Program-made: the position numbers and the translations under genes
Assembly: GCF_018070025.1 (NCBI RefSeq)
Contig: NZ_JAGPYQ010000001.1
Span: 4,774,001 to 4,838,000, forward strand
Source of the DNA: Streptomyces liliiviolaceus
Lineage (GTDB): Bacteria > Actinomycetota > Actinomycetes > Streptomycetales > Streptomycetaceae
Reading direction: 5' to 3'
DNA: 64,000 bases
Notes under the pieces: generated by a model
Database searches by the model: none
What the model saw: only the letters and a program-made list of their open reading frames with translations
Told to the model about the DNA's origin: nothing
Part shown: in pieces, positions 49,934 to 59,135 of the stretch
Numbering within the stretch: the stretch's first letter is position 1
Layout: each line of letters begins with the position of its first letter

Positions 49934-52336
49934 GTGTATCCACGGCTGTTATCCGGGCGGTTCGGCAGACGCCTGGCCACGACCATCGTCACTTCGCTTC
50001 TGGCACTGGGGCTGTCCACCCCCACGGGTTCGGCGGCCCCGCCCGACCGTTCCGCCGACGCTCTTCCCCCGCAGGAGCCGGGCGTCACCCTGCGTGTCTT
50101 CGACATGCAGGTGCCGCTTGAGAAGCTCTGTGAGCTCAAGCCCGGCCAGACACCGAACGTCGACAAGCTGATGCCGGTGATCGACTGGTCCTCCGACGCG
50201 GACTTCGGCTTCAGCGCCAACTTCGTCTCGCAGACGATCGCCAACATCAACGTCCCCACCGCCGGGACGTACAGCTTCCGGCTCACCACCGACGACGGCT
50301 CCCGGCTCCTCGTCGACGACCAACTCGTCATCAGCCACGACGGGCTGCACGGCGCCGACCCGAAGGACGGCAACGTTGTCCTGACGGCCGGATACCACTC
50401 GATCCGCATCGACCACTTCGAGAAGGACGGCGGGCAGCAGGTCACCCTGGCCTGGAAGCCGCCCTCCGCCACCGCCTTCACCGTGGTGCCCAACTCGGTG
50501 CTCAGCACGGACGCCGACGTCGTCCGGGTCACGGCTCCGGGACGCAAGGAATGCGAACTTGCCGGCGATTCACCGGGCGACGGCCTGCCCCTGACCGGCG
50601 TGCACCCGAACTACACCCTGACCAACCTGCGGCCCACCGGGTTCGAACCGCAGGTCTCCGCCATGGACTGGCTTCCCGACGGCAGGCTCGCCGTGGCCAC
50701 CTGGGGCGGCTCGGAGAACACGACCGGCGAGGTCTACCTATTGAGCAACGTCACCGGCAGCACCGGACCGGACAAGGTGACGTACAAGAAGGTGGCTTCG
50801 GGGCTCAAGGAGCCCATGGGCATCAAGTACGTGGACGGCAAGCTGTACGTGTCACAGAAGCACGAACTGACCGAACTCAACGACACCAACGGCGACGAGG
50901 TCACCGACACCTACCGGAGGGTCGCCACCTGGCCCTACGGCGGCAACTTCCACGAGTTCGCGTTCGGCCTGCTGTACAAGGACGGGTTCTTCTACCTGAA
51001 CCTGTCCGTATCCATCAACTACGGCGGAGCGACGACGAATCCGCAGCCCGCCGCGAACCGCGGCACCACGATCAAGGTCAACAAGGCCACGGGAGCGGTC
51101 AGTTACGTGGCCGGCGGGCTGCGCACCCCCAACGGCATCGGGTGGGGTCCTGAGGGTGACATCTTCGTCACCGACAACCAGGGCGGGTGGCTGCCCTCGT
51201 CGAAGCTGGTCCAGGTCAAACAGGACCGCTTCTTCAACCACTACATCAATCCGGCGGGCCCGTTCAGCTCGCAGAACGTGACCAAGCCGGTGCTGTGGCT
51301 CCCCCAGAACGAGATAGCCAACTCCCCGAGCACACCACTGCAGTTGAACGACGGGCCGTTCGCCGGCCAGATGCTGTTCGGCGACGTGACCTACGGCGGC
51401 ATCCAGCGCGGATACCTGGAGAAGGTCAACGACGAGTACCAGGGCGCCGTGTTCCGCCTCACCCAGGGCCTGGAAGTCGGCGTCAACCGGATCAGTGTCG
51501 GCCCCGACGGGGCCCTCTACATCGGCGGCCTCGGCGCGGACGGCAACTGGGGCCAGGAAGGCAAGCTCAAGTTCGGTCTGCAGAAGCTGACGCCGTCCGG
51601 CACCGGCGCCTTCGACATCCGTCAGATGCGTGCCGTCAACGGCGGCTTCGCCTTCGAATACACCCAGCCCATATCGAACGAGACCGCCGCAGGCCTGGCC
51701 GCGCGCTACAAGGTCAAGCAGTGGCGCTACGTGCCCCGGGTCGACTACGGCGGTCCCAAGGTCGACGAGGAGACACTGACCGTCCAGTCGGCCACGGTCT
51801 CCAGCGACCGCAAGACGGTCACCCTGGCCATCCCCGGGCTCAAGCCCAACCGGGTGGTCCATGTCCGTTCGGCCCGCCCCTTCAGCTCGGCCGACGGCAA
51901 GCAGCTGTGGAGCACCGAGGCCTGGTACACCCTCAACCAGCTCCCCGGTACGCCGTCCCGCACCGGAGAGGTGAAGGGCCTCGGCAAGTGCCTGGACGTG
52001 GACAACGCCAACACGGCCGACGGGACCAAGGTCCAGCTGTGGACCTGCAACAGCACCGTGGCCCAGGAGTGGTCCCTGCTCGGCACCGGCGCCGTCCGCG
52101 CGCTGGGCAAATGCCTGGACATCGACAACTCGGGCACGGCCGACGGCACGAAGGTGCAGCTCTACACCTGCAACGGAACCGCGGCCCAGGTCTGGCAGCC
52201 GCAGACCAACGGCACGTTGCGCAATCCGCAGTCCGGCAAATGCCTGGACGTCACCGGCGGGGCGTCGGCCGACGGCACCGCGGTCCATCTGTGGACGTGT
52301 GGCAGTCAGCAGAGCCAGAAGTGGGTCCTTTCGTAG
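49934..52336 (+). CDS. Secreted PA14 / beta-propeller / RICIN protein
   Basis: This 800-residue secreted protein has a signal peptide (about 1-35), a PA14 domain (about 48-185, with TYSFRLTTDDGSRLLVDDQ), and a six-bladed glucose/sorbosone-dehydrogenase-like propeller (about 210-580; AMDWLPDGRLAVATWGGSE, GLRTPNGIGWGPEGDIFV, ISVGPDGALYIGGLG). A small all-beta domain and three ricin-type repeats (678-800), each with a KCLD...QxW pattern, follow. GTG 49934 has AGGAGG five bases upstream and opens the signal peptide; upstream in-frame residues are not used. The RICIN and PA14 parts suggest carbohydrate binding. Enzymatic activity of the propeller is not proved. Confidence 0.92.
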   Translation: MYPRLLSGRFGRRLATTIVTSLLALGLSTPTGSAAPPDRSADALPPQEPGVTLRVFDMQVPLEKLCELKPGQTPNVDKLMPVIDWSSDADFGFSANFVSQTIANINVPTAGTYSFRLTTDDGSRLLVDDQLVISHDGLHGADPKDGNVVLTAGYHSIRIDHFEKDGGQQVTLAWKPPSATAFTVVPNSVLSTDADVVRVTAPGRKECELAGDSPGDGLPLTGVHPNYTLTNLRPTGFEPQVSAMDWLPDGRLAVATWGGSENTTGEVYLLSNVTGSTGPDKVTYKKVASGLKEPMGIKYVDGKLYVSQKHELTELNDTNGDEVTDTYRRVATWPYGGNFHEFAFGLLYKDGFFYLNLSVSINYGGATTNPQPAANRGTTIKVNKATGAVSYVAGGLRTPNGIGWGPEGDIFVTDNQGGWLPSSKLVQVKQDRFFNHYINPAGPFSSQNVTKPVLWLPQNEIANSPSTPLQLNDGPFAGQMLFGDVTYGGIQRGYLEKVNDEYQGAVFRLTQGLEVGVNRISVGPDGALYIGGLGADGNWGQEGKLKFGLQKLTPSGTGAFDIRQMRAVNGGFAFEYTQPISNETAAGLAARYKVKQWRYVPRVDYGGPKVDEETLTVQSATVSSDRKTVTLAIPGLKPNRVVHVRSARPFSSADGKQLWSTEAWYTLNQLPGTPSRTGEVKGLGKCLDVDNANTADGTKVQLWTCNSTVAQEWSLLGTGAVRALGKCLDIDNSGTADGTKVQLYTCNGTAAQVWQPQTNGTLRNPQSGKCLDVTGGASADGTAVHLWTCGSQQSQKWVLS

Positions 52337-52365
52337 AGGTCCTGCCGAAAGGTGACGGTTCCACA

Positions 52366-52399
52366 GCGCCGAGGCCCGGGAACACCTGGGCCTCGGCGC
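52366..52399. terminator. Strong hairpin terminator, 12-bp perfect stem
   Basis: GCGCCGAGGCCC (52366-52377) pairs with GGGCCTCGGCGC (52388-52399) around 10 bases, 30 bases past the PA14 gene stop. Outer GACGGT and ACCGTC lengthen it. It also lies past the convergent sigma operon (end 52497). Confidence 0.85.
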
Positions 52400-52496
52400 A
52401 CCGTCGGGACACGGGAAGCGTCGTCCTGCCGGCCGCCGGCCGCCGGCTAGACGTCAGCTGGGCGTCCACTCACGCATAGCGGCGACAAGGGACCTG

Positions 52497-53102
52497 TCAG
52501 CCCCTGCGTTCGAACGCCCGGTGGAAGAGACCGCGGAGGGAGGGATCGGTCCAGAACGCGTTGTCGCAGAAACCCATGGAGCCGTTGCGGGCGACGATGA
52601 ATCCGTGGTCGCCGGCGTGGAAGGTGATGCCGTCCTCCCAGTGTTCGATGTTCGTGACCCGGACGGTGGAAGCGTCCCCGTCGGTGTACCAGTGGTCGAC
52701 CTTGAAGGTGACCTGATCGCCGCTGACGGAAGTCACCGTGCCCTCGAAGGCTGCCGTATGTCCTGTCGCCCGGTCGCGCAGACTGTCGACGGTGGGGCCT
52801 GCGCACCTGGCTTCGCCGCTCTCCCCCGCGGCCTTGAGGACAAGCGCGGACGGGCGCGCGGACGGGGTGTCGTCGGAGAAGTCCACCGCGCCCCAGGCGA
52901 TACCGCCGGCCACCGTGAACACCGCCGCCGCCACGAGGGCCAGTCGGCGGCGAGGCCGGTGGGGGGACGACGGCACGGTTCGTACCTCGGTGTCGACGGT
53001 CATGGTGGCCTCCATCAGCCGGTGGGGAACGGGGGGAGGAGTCGACGCGGCCGATGCGGGGTCGGCGGCCTTCAGCCGGGCGAGCAGTTCCTCATCGTTC
53101 AC
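52497..53102 (-). CDS. Membrane protein partner of the ECF sigma factor
   Basis: This 201-residue protein has an N-terminal cytosolic part of about 50 residues, one membrane helix (LALVAAAVFTVAGGIAWGAV, about 53-72), and an extracellular beta-rich domain (FEGTVTSVSGDQVTFKVDHW, GFIVARNGSMGFCDNAFW). Its start overlaps the sigma stop (ATGA, 53099-53102). The N-terminus MNDEELLARLKAADPASAAS suits the short sigma-binding part of sigma-operon partners, but a ZAS zinc motif (HxxxCxxC) is absent. It may regulate the sigma factor by another route or be a target gene product. Two external Cys could form a disulphide. Confidence 0.8.
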   Translation of the reverse strand: MNDEELLARLKAADPASAASTPPPVPHRLMEATMTVDTEVRTVPSSPHRPRRRLALVAAAVFTVAGGIAWGAVDFSDDTPSARPSALVLKAAGESGEARCAGPTVDSLRDRATGHTAAFEGTVTSVSGDQVTFKVDHWYTDGDASTVRVTNIEHWEDGITFHAGDHGFIVARNGSMGFCDNAFWTDPSLRGLFHRAFERRG

Positions 53103-53686
53103 CGGTCGCTCCTTCCTTGTCCTTCACCAGACATATGTGCGGCCGAAGCGCCGTTCTTTCGCTCCAGCAACGCGGCGAGCTTCCTCTTCGCCCGATGCAT
53201 GCGGATGCTGACGGCGTTCGGGGTCATGCCGATCGCCTCGGCTATCTCACGCGGCGCCAGCCCCTCCCAGGCCCACAGCAGCAGCACCTCGCGGTCGACC
53301 GCGCCCAGCCTCCGCAGTGCGGATTCCAGCTCACCGTCACCGATGTCCTGGGCCCCCGGCCACGAGACAGGTGCCCGTGTTGTACGGGCCAGCCGTTCCA
53401 CCAGCCGGAGCCGACGCCCTTCGGCCCGGCGCGCGTTGGCCAGACAGCCACGGGCAACTCCGTAACACCACGGCAGCACTTCGGCGGGATCGGCCGTACG
53501 CCCCGTGCCGAGCCCCGGCACATCCTCCAGCCTGCGCCACAGCACGAGCATCGTCTCCGCGAGGACGTCGTCGACCGCACCGGGATCCGCTCTGCGACGC
53601 AGATACCGGTGCAGCGGCTCGGCGACAACACCCACCAGCGCCTCGAATCGGGCTTCCCGATCCCGGGAGCGCCCACGCTCCAGCAT
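53099..53686 (-). CDS. ECF-type RNA polymerase sigma factor
   Basis: This sigma-70 family protein has about 195 residues. Region 2 (EALVGVVAEPLHRYLRRRAD, DDVLAETMLVLWRRLEDVP, LPWCYGVARGCLANARRAEG) and region 4 (LESALRRLGAVDREVLLLWA, WEGLAPREIAEAIGMTPNAV, RMHRAKRKL) are both complete. Two starts are close together: ATG 53686 with GGAGG about ten bases ahead, and ATG 53695, which is very near that same site. It is coupled to the membrane partner gene through an ATGA overlap. Promoters it recognises were not identified. Confidence 0.93.
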   Translation of the reverse strand: MLERGRSRDREARFEALVGVVAEPLHRYLRRRADPGAVDDVLAETMLVLWRRLEDVPGLGTGRTADPAEVLPWCYGVARGCLANARRAEGRRLRLVERLARTTRAPVSWPGAQDIGDGELESALRRLGAVDREVLLLWAWEGLAPREIAEAIGMTPNAVSIRMHRAKRKLAALLERKNGASAAHMSGEGQGRSDR

Positions 53687-53965
53687 GAACTCCATACCTC
53701 CGCCTGTCCGGCACCACCCGCTTTCTTTCACCGGGGCCCGCTGTCGGGACCGGACCGTCTGCGGGTGGAGATCTCTCCTTCTTGAGGACTACTCGGCGAC
53801 AGCGACCTTCGACTTTGGTCAGGAGCAGTAACGGGCGTGCGGGCGGATGTCCGAGGTCTCGTCGGCACGGAGGATGGAGACCACGACGAAACCCCACTGG
53901 TTCACCCCCACGGGCCCCAGGCATCTTCCGGTCCGACGGCCCTCGTACGACAGGAGCACTCCACC

Positions 53966-54748
53966 GTGACCGCCTTCCCCTCCGGCGCCCCCACCGCGAC
54001 CCGCCCCGCCGTGGCCGCAGCCCGCGCAACGGACCTGACCAAGGTCTACGGACAGGGCGAGACCCAGGTGGTCGCCCTGGACAGCGTCTCTGTCGAGTTC
54101 CGGCAGGCCGAGTTCACGGCGATCATGGGCCCCTCGGGCTCCGGCAAGTCCACGCTCATGCACTGTATGGCCGGTCTGGACACGATCTCCAGCGGCTCTG
54201 CGCGCATCGGCGACGTCGAGGTGTCCTCACTCAAGGACAAGAAACTCACCCAGCTGCGCCGCGACAAGATCGGCTTCATCTTCCAGGCCTTCAACCTGCT
54301 GCCGACGCTGACGGCGTTGGAGAACATCACGCTCCCCATGGACATCGCCGGCCGCAAGCCCAACAAGCAGTGGGTGGACATGGTCGTGGAGACCGTCGGC
54401 CTGTCCGGGCGGCTCAAGCACCGGCCGAACCAGCTGTCCGGTGGTCAGCAGCAGCGTGTGGCCGTGGCCCGCGCGCTGGCCGGCAAGCCCGAGATCATGT
54501 TCGCCGACGAGCCCACGGGCAACCTCGACTCGCGCTCCGGCGCCGAGGTCCTCGGCTTCCTGCGCAACTCGGTGCAGCAGCTCGGCCAGACCGTCGTCAT
54601 GGTCACCCATGACCCGGTCGCGGCCGCCCACGCGGGCCGGGTGATCTTTCTCGCCGACGGCCGGATCGTCGACGAGCTGTACGACCCGACCGCAGGCACC
54701 GTCCTCGACCGCATGAAGCGCTTCGACGCCAAGGGACGCACGACCTGA
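53966..54748 (+). CDS. ABC transporter ATP-binding protein (MacB/LolD type)
   Basis: This 260-residue ATPase has Walker A GPSGSGKSTLM, Q-loop FIFQAFNLLPTLTALENI, signature LSGGQQQRVAVARALA, Walker B EIMFADEPTGNLDS and the switch His in MVTHDPVAA. GTG 53966 is chosen with AGGAG about nine bases ahead and a Thr/Ala-rich N-terminal tail typical of Streptomyces MacB-like ATPases. It is followed after 79 bases by its permease gene. It is divergent from the ECF sigma factor operon. Confidence 0.94.
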   Translation: MTAFPSGAPTATRPAVAAARATDLTKVYGQGETQVVALDSVSVEFRQAEFTAIMGPSGSGKSTLMHCMAGLDTISSGSARIGDVEVSSLKDKKLTQLRRDKIGFIFQAFNLLPTLTALENITLPMDIAGRKPNKQWVDMVVETVGLSGRLKHRPNQLSGGQQQRVAVARALAGKPEIMFADEPTGNLDSRSGAEVLGFLRNSVQQLGQTVVMVTHDPVAAAHAGRVIFLADGRIVDELYDPTAGTVLDRMKRFDAKGRTT

Positions 54749-54827
54749 CGCCGCGCGCGGCGGCCTCCCGGCGCCGTCGCACCGTGAACCGGCCACCACG
54801 CTCCCGCCTCTCCTCCAGGACTCCCCC

Positions 54828-57368
54828 ATGTTCCGTACCGCCCTGCGCAATGTGCTGGCCCACAAGGCCCGGTTGTTGATGACCGTGCTCGCCGTGCTCC
54901 TCGGCGTCGCCTTCGTCTCCGGCACCCTGGTTTTCACCGACACGATCTCGAAGGCCTACCAGAAGAGCTCCGAGAAGGGATTCGGCGATGTCGATGTCGC
55001 GGTCCGCCCGCACGACAAGGACGCCGACACGACTCCCGGCGATCCACCGCGGCTGAGCCAGCGTCTGCTGGACCAGGTCTCGGGCGTTCCCGGGGCCGGG
55101 ACCGTCACCGGCACGGTGGCCGGCTACACCGCCGTCGCCGACAAGGACGGCGACCTCCTCGGCAACGGCTTCTCCAGCACCGGTGGCAATTACTACCCCG
55201 CGAAGAACGGCAAGGACCCGCGGTACGACCTCGGCTCCGGCCGCGCCCCGGTGACCGCCGCCGAGGTGGCACTCGATTCCAGGACCGCCGACCGCGGGGA
55301 CTACCGCGTCGGCGACACCGTGCGGCTGTCGACCGACGGCCCGGTGCGCCAGAAGAAGATCGTCGGCATCTTCACCACCGACGACGGCAATGTCGCGGCG
55401 GGCGGCACCCTCACGCTCTTCGACAACGCCACCGCGCAGAAGCTGTTCACCAAGCCCGGCCAGTACGACCAGATCGACATCGAGGCCGCGGCCGGCACCT
55501 CCCAGGCGACGCTGAAGGCCGGTGTGGACAAGCTGCTGCCTGCCAGGTCGGAGGCGGTCACCGGCAAGAAGCTCGCCGATGACCAGGCCAAGGACATCAA
55601 GGCCGGCATGAGCGGCCTGCAGACGGCCCTGCTGGTGTTCGCCGGGATCGCGCTGTTCGTCAGCATCTTCATCATCGCCAACACGTTCACCATGCTGGTC
55701 GCCCAGCGCACCAGGGAACTCGCCCTGATGCGTGCGGTCGGTGCCAGCCGCCGCCAGGTGACCCGCTCGGTACTGATCGAGGCCACCGTCGTCGGTTCGG
55801 TCGCTGCCGTCACCGGTCTCCTCGCCGGCATCGGCCTGGGCGCCGCACTGCGCTCGCTGCTGGGCGCCACCGGGTCCACGGTTCCCGACGGGCCGCTGGT
55901 CGTCTCCTCGACCACCGTCCTTGCCGCGCTCCTCGTCGGCGTCGTCGTCACCGTCCTCGCCGCGTGGCTGCCCGGCCGCCGTGCCGCGAAAATCCCCCCG
56001 ATCGCCGCGATGAGCAGCGTGCACGCCGCTCCGAGCACCCGCGGCCTCGTCGTACGCAACACCATCGGCACGATCCTCGCCGTCGGCGGTGTCGCACTGG
56101 TCCTCGCCGGGACGGGCATGAGCAGCGGCGACGCCAAGGCACCGATGGGTCTGGGCGCCGGCGCGCTGGTGATCGGCGTGTTCGTGCTCACCCCGCTGCT
56201 GTCCCGGCCGATGATCGCCGCCTTCGCCCCGGTGCTGCGCGTCTTCGGTATCTCGGGCAAGCTCGCCCGCCAGAACGCGGTGCGCAACCCCCGCCGCACC
56301 GCCGCCACCGCCTCCGCGCTCATGATCGGCCTCACCCTCATCACCGGCCTGACCGTGATCGCGGGCAGTGTGCAGAAGAGCATCGAAGAGATGGCCGCAG
56401 GTTCACTGCGCAGTGACTACGTCGTCTCCCTGGGAGCCATCGGCGCCACCGGCCTGTCACCCAACGTGGAGAAGACCCTCAAGCACACCGACGGCGTCAC
56501 CGCCACCAGCGCCCAGCGCACCTCCCCGGCCCTGGTCGACGGCGACACGACGGCGCTCACCGGCGTCGACGGCGACACCATCAGCCAGATGATCTCGGTC
56601 GACTTCAGCTCCGGCTCGCTCTCCGAGGTCACCGGGAACAGCATCGTCGTCGACGAGGACACCGCCAAGGACAACAACTGGCGCGCGGGCTCGAACGTCC
56701 CGGTCACCTTCGAGGACGGCGCCAGGAAGCAATTCACCGTCGCAGGCGTCTACGAGGGCAATTCCCTGCTCAACGGAATCGTCATCGACAGCACGGTCCT
56801 CTCCGCGCACATGGACAACGTCACCGACAACAAGGTGATGGTGAAGACCGAGGACGGCCCGAACCAGGCCACGAAGGACGCGTTGCAGAAGGCACTGGGC
56901 GACAACCCGGCCATCAACGTGCAGGACAAGAAGGACATCTCGGACGACATCGCCAAGGCGATCACTCTGCTGCTGAACATGCTCTACGGACTGCTCGCCA
57001 TGGCCGTGATCGTCGCCGTCCTCGGCGTCATCAACACCCTGGCCATGTCGGTCTTCGAGCGTTCCCGGGAGATCGGCATGCTGCGCGCCATCGGCCTGGA
57101 CCGCAAGGGCATCAAGCGCATGGTGCGCCTGGAGTCGCTGGTCATCTCGCTCTTCGGCGCGGTCCTGGGCCTGTGCCTCGGTGCGTTCTTCGGCTGGGCG
57201 ACCGGCGAACTGATCGCGCCCTCACTTCCGACGTACGAACTGGTCATGCCCTGGGGCCGACTGGCACTCTTCCTCGCCCTCGCCGCCGGAGTGGGCATGC
57301 TGGCCGCGGTATGGCCCGCCCGTCGCGCCTCCAAGCTCAACATGCTGGCGGCCATCAAGTCCGAGTGA
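54828..57368 (+). CDS. FtsX-domain ABC permease, double-unit type
   Basis: This 846-residue permease has an N-terminal helix (LLMTVLAVLLGVAFVSGTLV), an external domain (about 45-255), three helices with TRELALMRAVGASRRQVTRS, then a middle pair of helices. A second external domain (about 525-700) and three C-terminal helices (SREIGMLRAIGLDRKGIKRM) follow. Both halves have the FtsX pattern, so one polypeptide supplies two membrane units. It works with the ATPase at 53966, probably to move lipid-linked or peptide molecules across the envelope. Its transcript ends at a large hairpin 57387-57429. Confidence 0.95.
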   Translation: MFRTALRNVLAHKARLLMTVLAVLLGVAFVSGTLVFTDTISKAYQKSSEKGFGDVDVAVRPHDKDADTTPGDPPRLSQRLLDQVSGVPGAGTVTGTVAGYTAVADKDGDLLGNGFSSTGGNYYPAKNGKDPRYDLGSGRAPVTAAEVALDSRTADRGDYRVGDTVRLSTDGPVRQKKIVGIFTTDDGNVAAGGTLTLFDNATAQKLFTKPGQYDQIDIEAAAGTSQATLKAGVDKLLPARSEAVTGKKLADDQAKDIKAGMSGLQTALLVFAGIALFVSIFIIANTFTMLVAQRTRELALMRAVGASRRQVTRSVLIEATVVGSVAAVTGLLAGIGLGAALRSLLGATGSTVPDGPLVVSSTTVLAALLVGVVVTVLAAWLPGRRAAKIPPIAAMSSVHAAPSTRGLVVRNTIGTILAVGGVALVLAGTGMSSGDAKAPMGLGAGALVIGVFVLTPLLSRPMIAAFAPVLRVFGISGKLARQNAVRNPRRTAATASALMIGLTLITGLTVIAGSVQKSIEEMAAGSLRSDYVVSLGAIGATGLSPNVEKTLKHTDGVTATSAQRTSPALVDGDTTALTGVDGDTISQMISVDFSSGSLSEVTGNSIVVDEDTAKDNNWRAGSNVPVTFEDGARKQFTVAGVYEGNSLLNGIVIDSTVLSAHMDNVTDNKVMVKTEDGPNQATKDALQKALGDNPAINVQDKKDISDDIAKAITLLLNMLYGLLAMAVIVAVLGVINTLAMSVFERSREIGMLRAIGLDRKGIKRMVRLESLVISLFGAVLGLCLGAFFGWATGELIAPSLPTYELVMPWGRLALFLALAAGVGMLAAVWPARRASKLNMLAAIKSE

Positions 57369-57386
57369 CTTCGCGCCTCGCGTGAC

Positions 57387-57429
57387 ACCCACGTCGGCCG
57401 GGCTGGCTTCCAGCCCGCCCGACGTGGGT
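57387..57429. terminator. Large composite hairpin terminator
   Basis: ACCCACGTCGG (57387-57397) pairs with CCGACGTGGGT (57419-57429). Inside, CGGGCTGG pairs with CCAGCCCG around a CTT loop. It begins 19 bases past the permease stop. Confidence 0.9.
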
Positions 57430-57469
57430 TCGTCGGGTCGAGGGTCAGGCCGGTCACCGTCTGCGCCGA

Positions 57470-57574
57470 GGTCGTCCGGGTGGCAGGCCACCCGCCTTCG
57501 ACGCCGAGGCGTACCAGCAGCGCGACGCGGTCGAGCGACGCGTCAACCGGCTCAATGTGTGTCGCGGGGCGTGG
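57470..57574 (+). pseudogene. C-terminal fragment of an IS5-type transposase
   Basis: In one frame the DNA reads GGRPPAFDAEAYQQRDAVER (57479-57538) followed by RVNRLNVCRGAW. This is the conserved segment around the last catalytic Glu of IS5-family DDE transposases (usually GGRPPxFDxExYxxRNxVERxxNRLKxWRG). The rest of the enzyme and the inverted ends are missing. It marks a past insertion between the ABC permease and the SDR genes. Confidence 0.8.
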
Positions 57575-57606
57575 CTGCGCAGCCCTGCCCCTGAGCTACC
57601 CCTGAG

Positions 57607-58338
57607 CTATCCCTGGGCTGTGGGGCGAACGACGATGTCGCCTACGTCGACGCCGTCCGGCTGTTCGATGGCGAAGGCGATGGCGCGGGCCACCGCGTCC
57701 GGCGGAAGGGCGATCTCCATCAACTTGTCGATCTGGCCCTTCACCGCCGGATCCATGCGCTCCGCGAAGTCCGTGCGCACGGCGCCGGGCGAGACGACGG
57801 TCACGCGCAGGCTGTCGCCGGCCTCCTGGCGCAGACCCTCGGAGATGGTGCGCACGGCGTTCTTCGTGCCGGCGTACACCGACTGGAGCGGCACGATACG
57901 CAGTCCGGCGGTGGACACGGTGTTGACGAAGTGTCCGAAGCCCTGCTCCCGGAAGACGGGAAGGGCTGCGGCGATCCCGTACAGGACGCCTTTGAGGTTG
58001 ACGTCGATCATCTCCTCCCAGTCCTCGACACGCAGGTCGTCCAGGCGGGAGATCAGACCGACACCGGCATTGCTGACGAGGACGTCGAGCTTGCCGTATC
58101 GATCGCGCGCCAGCTCGACGAGGCCCAGAAGGTCCTCGTGTCGCGTCACGTCCGTGCGGGCCCAGGCGGCTTCACCGCCGGCCTTCTCGATGCGGGCGGC
58201 CAGGGCCTCAAGACGTTCCGGACGGCGTGCCCCGAGGACGATCTTCGCGCCGCGCTCGGCGAGCAGGAGCGCGGTCGCCTCACCGATGCCGCTGCTGGCG
58301 CCCGTGATCGCCACGACTTTGCCTTCGATTCCCGACAT
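57607..58338 (-). CDS. Short-chain dehydrogenase/reductase controlled by divergent TetR
   Basis: This 243-residue classical SDR has VVAITGASSGIGEATALLLA, VLVSNAGVGLISRL, NTVSTAGLRIVP with Ser (VSTAG), and YAGTKNAVRTISEGLR with Tyr and Lys. A short C-terminus resembles the clavulanate dehydrogenase/YdfG-like group. ATG 58338 has GGAAGGA nine bases ahead. It is divergent from a TetR regulator with a 54-bp double operator between them. The substrate is unknown; an aldehyde or ketone of a xenobiotic or metabolite is likely. Confidence 0.94.
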   Translation of the reverse strand: MSGIEGKVVAITGASSGIGEATALLLAERGAKIVLGARRPERLEALAARIEKAGGEAAWARTDVTRHEDLLGLVELARDRYGKLDVLVSNAGVGLISRLDDLRVEDWEEMIDVNLKGVLYGIAAALPVFREQGFGHFVNTVSTAGLRIVPLQSVYAGTKNAVRTISEGLRQEAGDSLRVTVVSPGAVRTDFAERMDPAVKGQIDKLMEIALPPDAVARAIAFAIEQPDGVDVGDIVVRPTAQG

Positions 58339-58387
58339 GATGGACAGTCCTTCCAGTAAAGGAGCAGGGGCGGCCATGCCCTACGAT

Positions 58388-58441
58388 CTAAGTGGAGGCG
58401 CCGCCACTTAATCGACACTAAGCGGCGGCGCCTCCACTTAG
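58388..58441. promoter_or_regulatory. Double TetR operator forming a 54-bp inverted repeat
   Basis: AAGTGGAGGCGCCGCCACTT (58390-58409) and AAGCGGCGGCGCCTCCACTT (58420-58439) are each near-palindromes. The two copies face each other so that the outer 18-bp arms (58388-58405 and 58424-58441) are perfect reverse complements. Centres are 30 bp apart. It lies between the divergent SDR (58338) and TetR (58467) starts, about 26 bases before the latter. Confidence 0.85.
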
Positions 58442-58466
58442 CAAATGGATGCAGGGAGAGTGCTTG

Positions 58467-59069
58467 ATGACCCGGGATGCAGGACGCCCGCTGAGGGCTG
58501 ACGCACAGCGGAACCGGGACAAGATCCTGGCCGCCGCGGTACGCGTGTTCACCGAGGAAGGGCTGGACGCGCATTTCGAGCGCATCGCCAGGGAAGCGGG
58601 CGTGGGAACCGGCACCCTCTACCGCAACTTCCCGACCAGGGAAGCCCTGATCGAGGCGGCGTACCGCAACGAGGTGGCCCGGCTGTGCGACGCCGTCCCC
58701 GGCCTCCTCGCGGCGATGCCGCCCCCCGAGGCCCTGCGAGCCTGGACCCGCCGCTTCATCGACTACGCCACCGCCAAACTAGGCATGGCCAACGCCCTGC
58801 GAGCCGTCGTCGACGCGGGAACCAATCCCTACGCCGACAGCCACAAGATGATTCAGGCCGCCCTCTCCTCCCTCATGGACGCCAATACCGCCGCCGGAAC
58901 GATCCGGTCCGACATCAGCCCGACCGACATGTTCGCCGCCCTCGCCGGCATCGCCCTCACCTCGGCCAAACCCGAGCAGCGGGAACAGGCCGAACGCCTC
59001 CTCGACCTCACCCTGGACGGACTCAAACCCGCGCACTCGCGGGCCCCCTCGCCGGAGGACTTGGCCTAG
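58467..59069 (+). CDS. TetR-family transcriptional regulator
   Basis: This 200-residue repressor has the HTH region KILAAAVRVFTEEGLDAHFE, then RIAREAGVGTGTLYRNFPTR. A helical ligand domain follows (WTRRFIDYATAKLGMANALR, ADSHKMIQAALSSLMDANTA), typical of SDR-linked TetR proteins of the TetR_C_SBD type. ATG 58467 has GGGAGAG six bases ahead. By location it binds the double operator at 58388-58441 and represses itself and the divergent SDR. The inducer is probably related to the SDR substrate. Confidence 0.94.
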   Translation: MTRDAGRPLRADAQRNRDKILAAAVRVFTEEGLDAHFERIAREAGVGTGTLYRNFPTREALIEAAYRNEVARLCDAVPGLLAAMPPPEALRAWTRRFIDYATAKLGMANALRAVVDAGTNPYADSHKMIQAALSSLMDANTAAGTIRSDISPTDMFAALAGIALTSAKPEQREQAERLLDLTLDGLKPAHSRAPSPEDLA

Positions 59070-59135
59070 CCGTTCCTCCCGCTACCCGTTCGGTCGTCGA
59101 AGCGACTCGGCGGTGGAGCGGTTTTGGGCTCAGGG

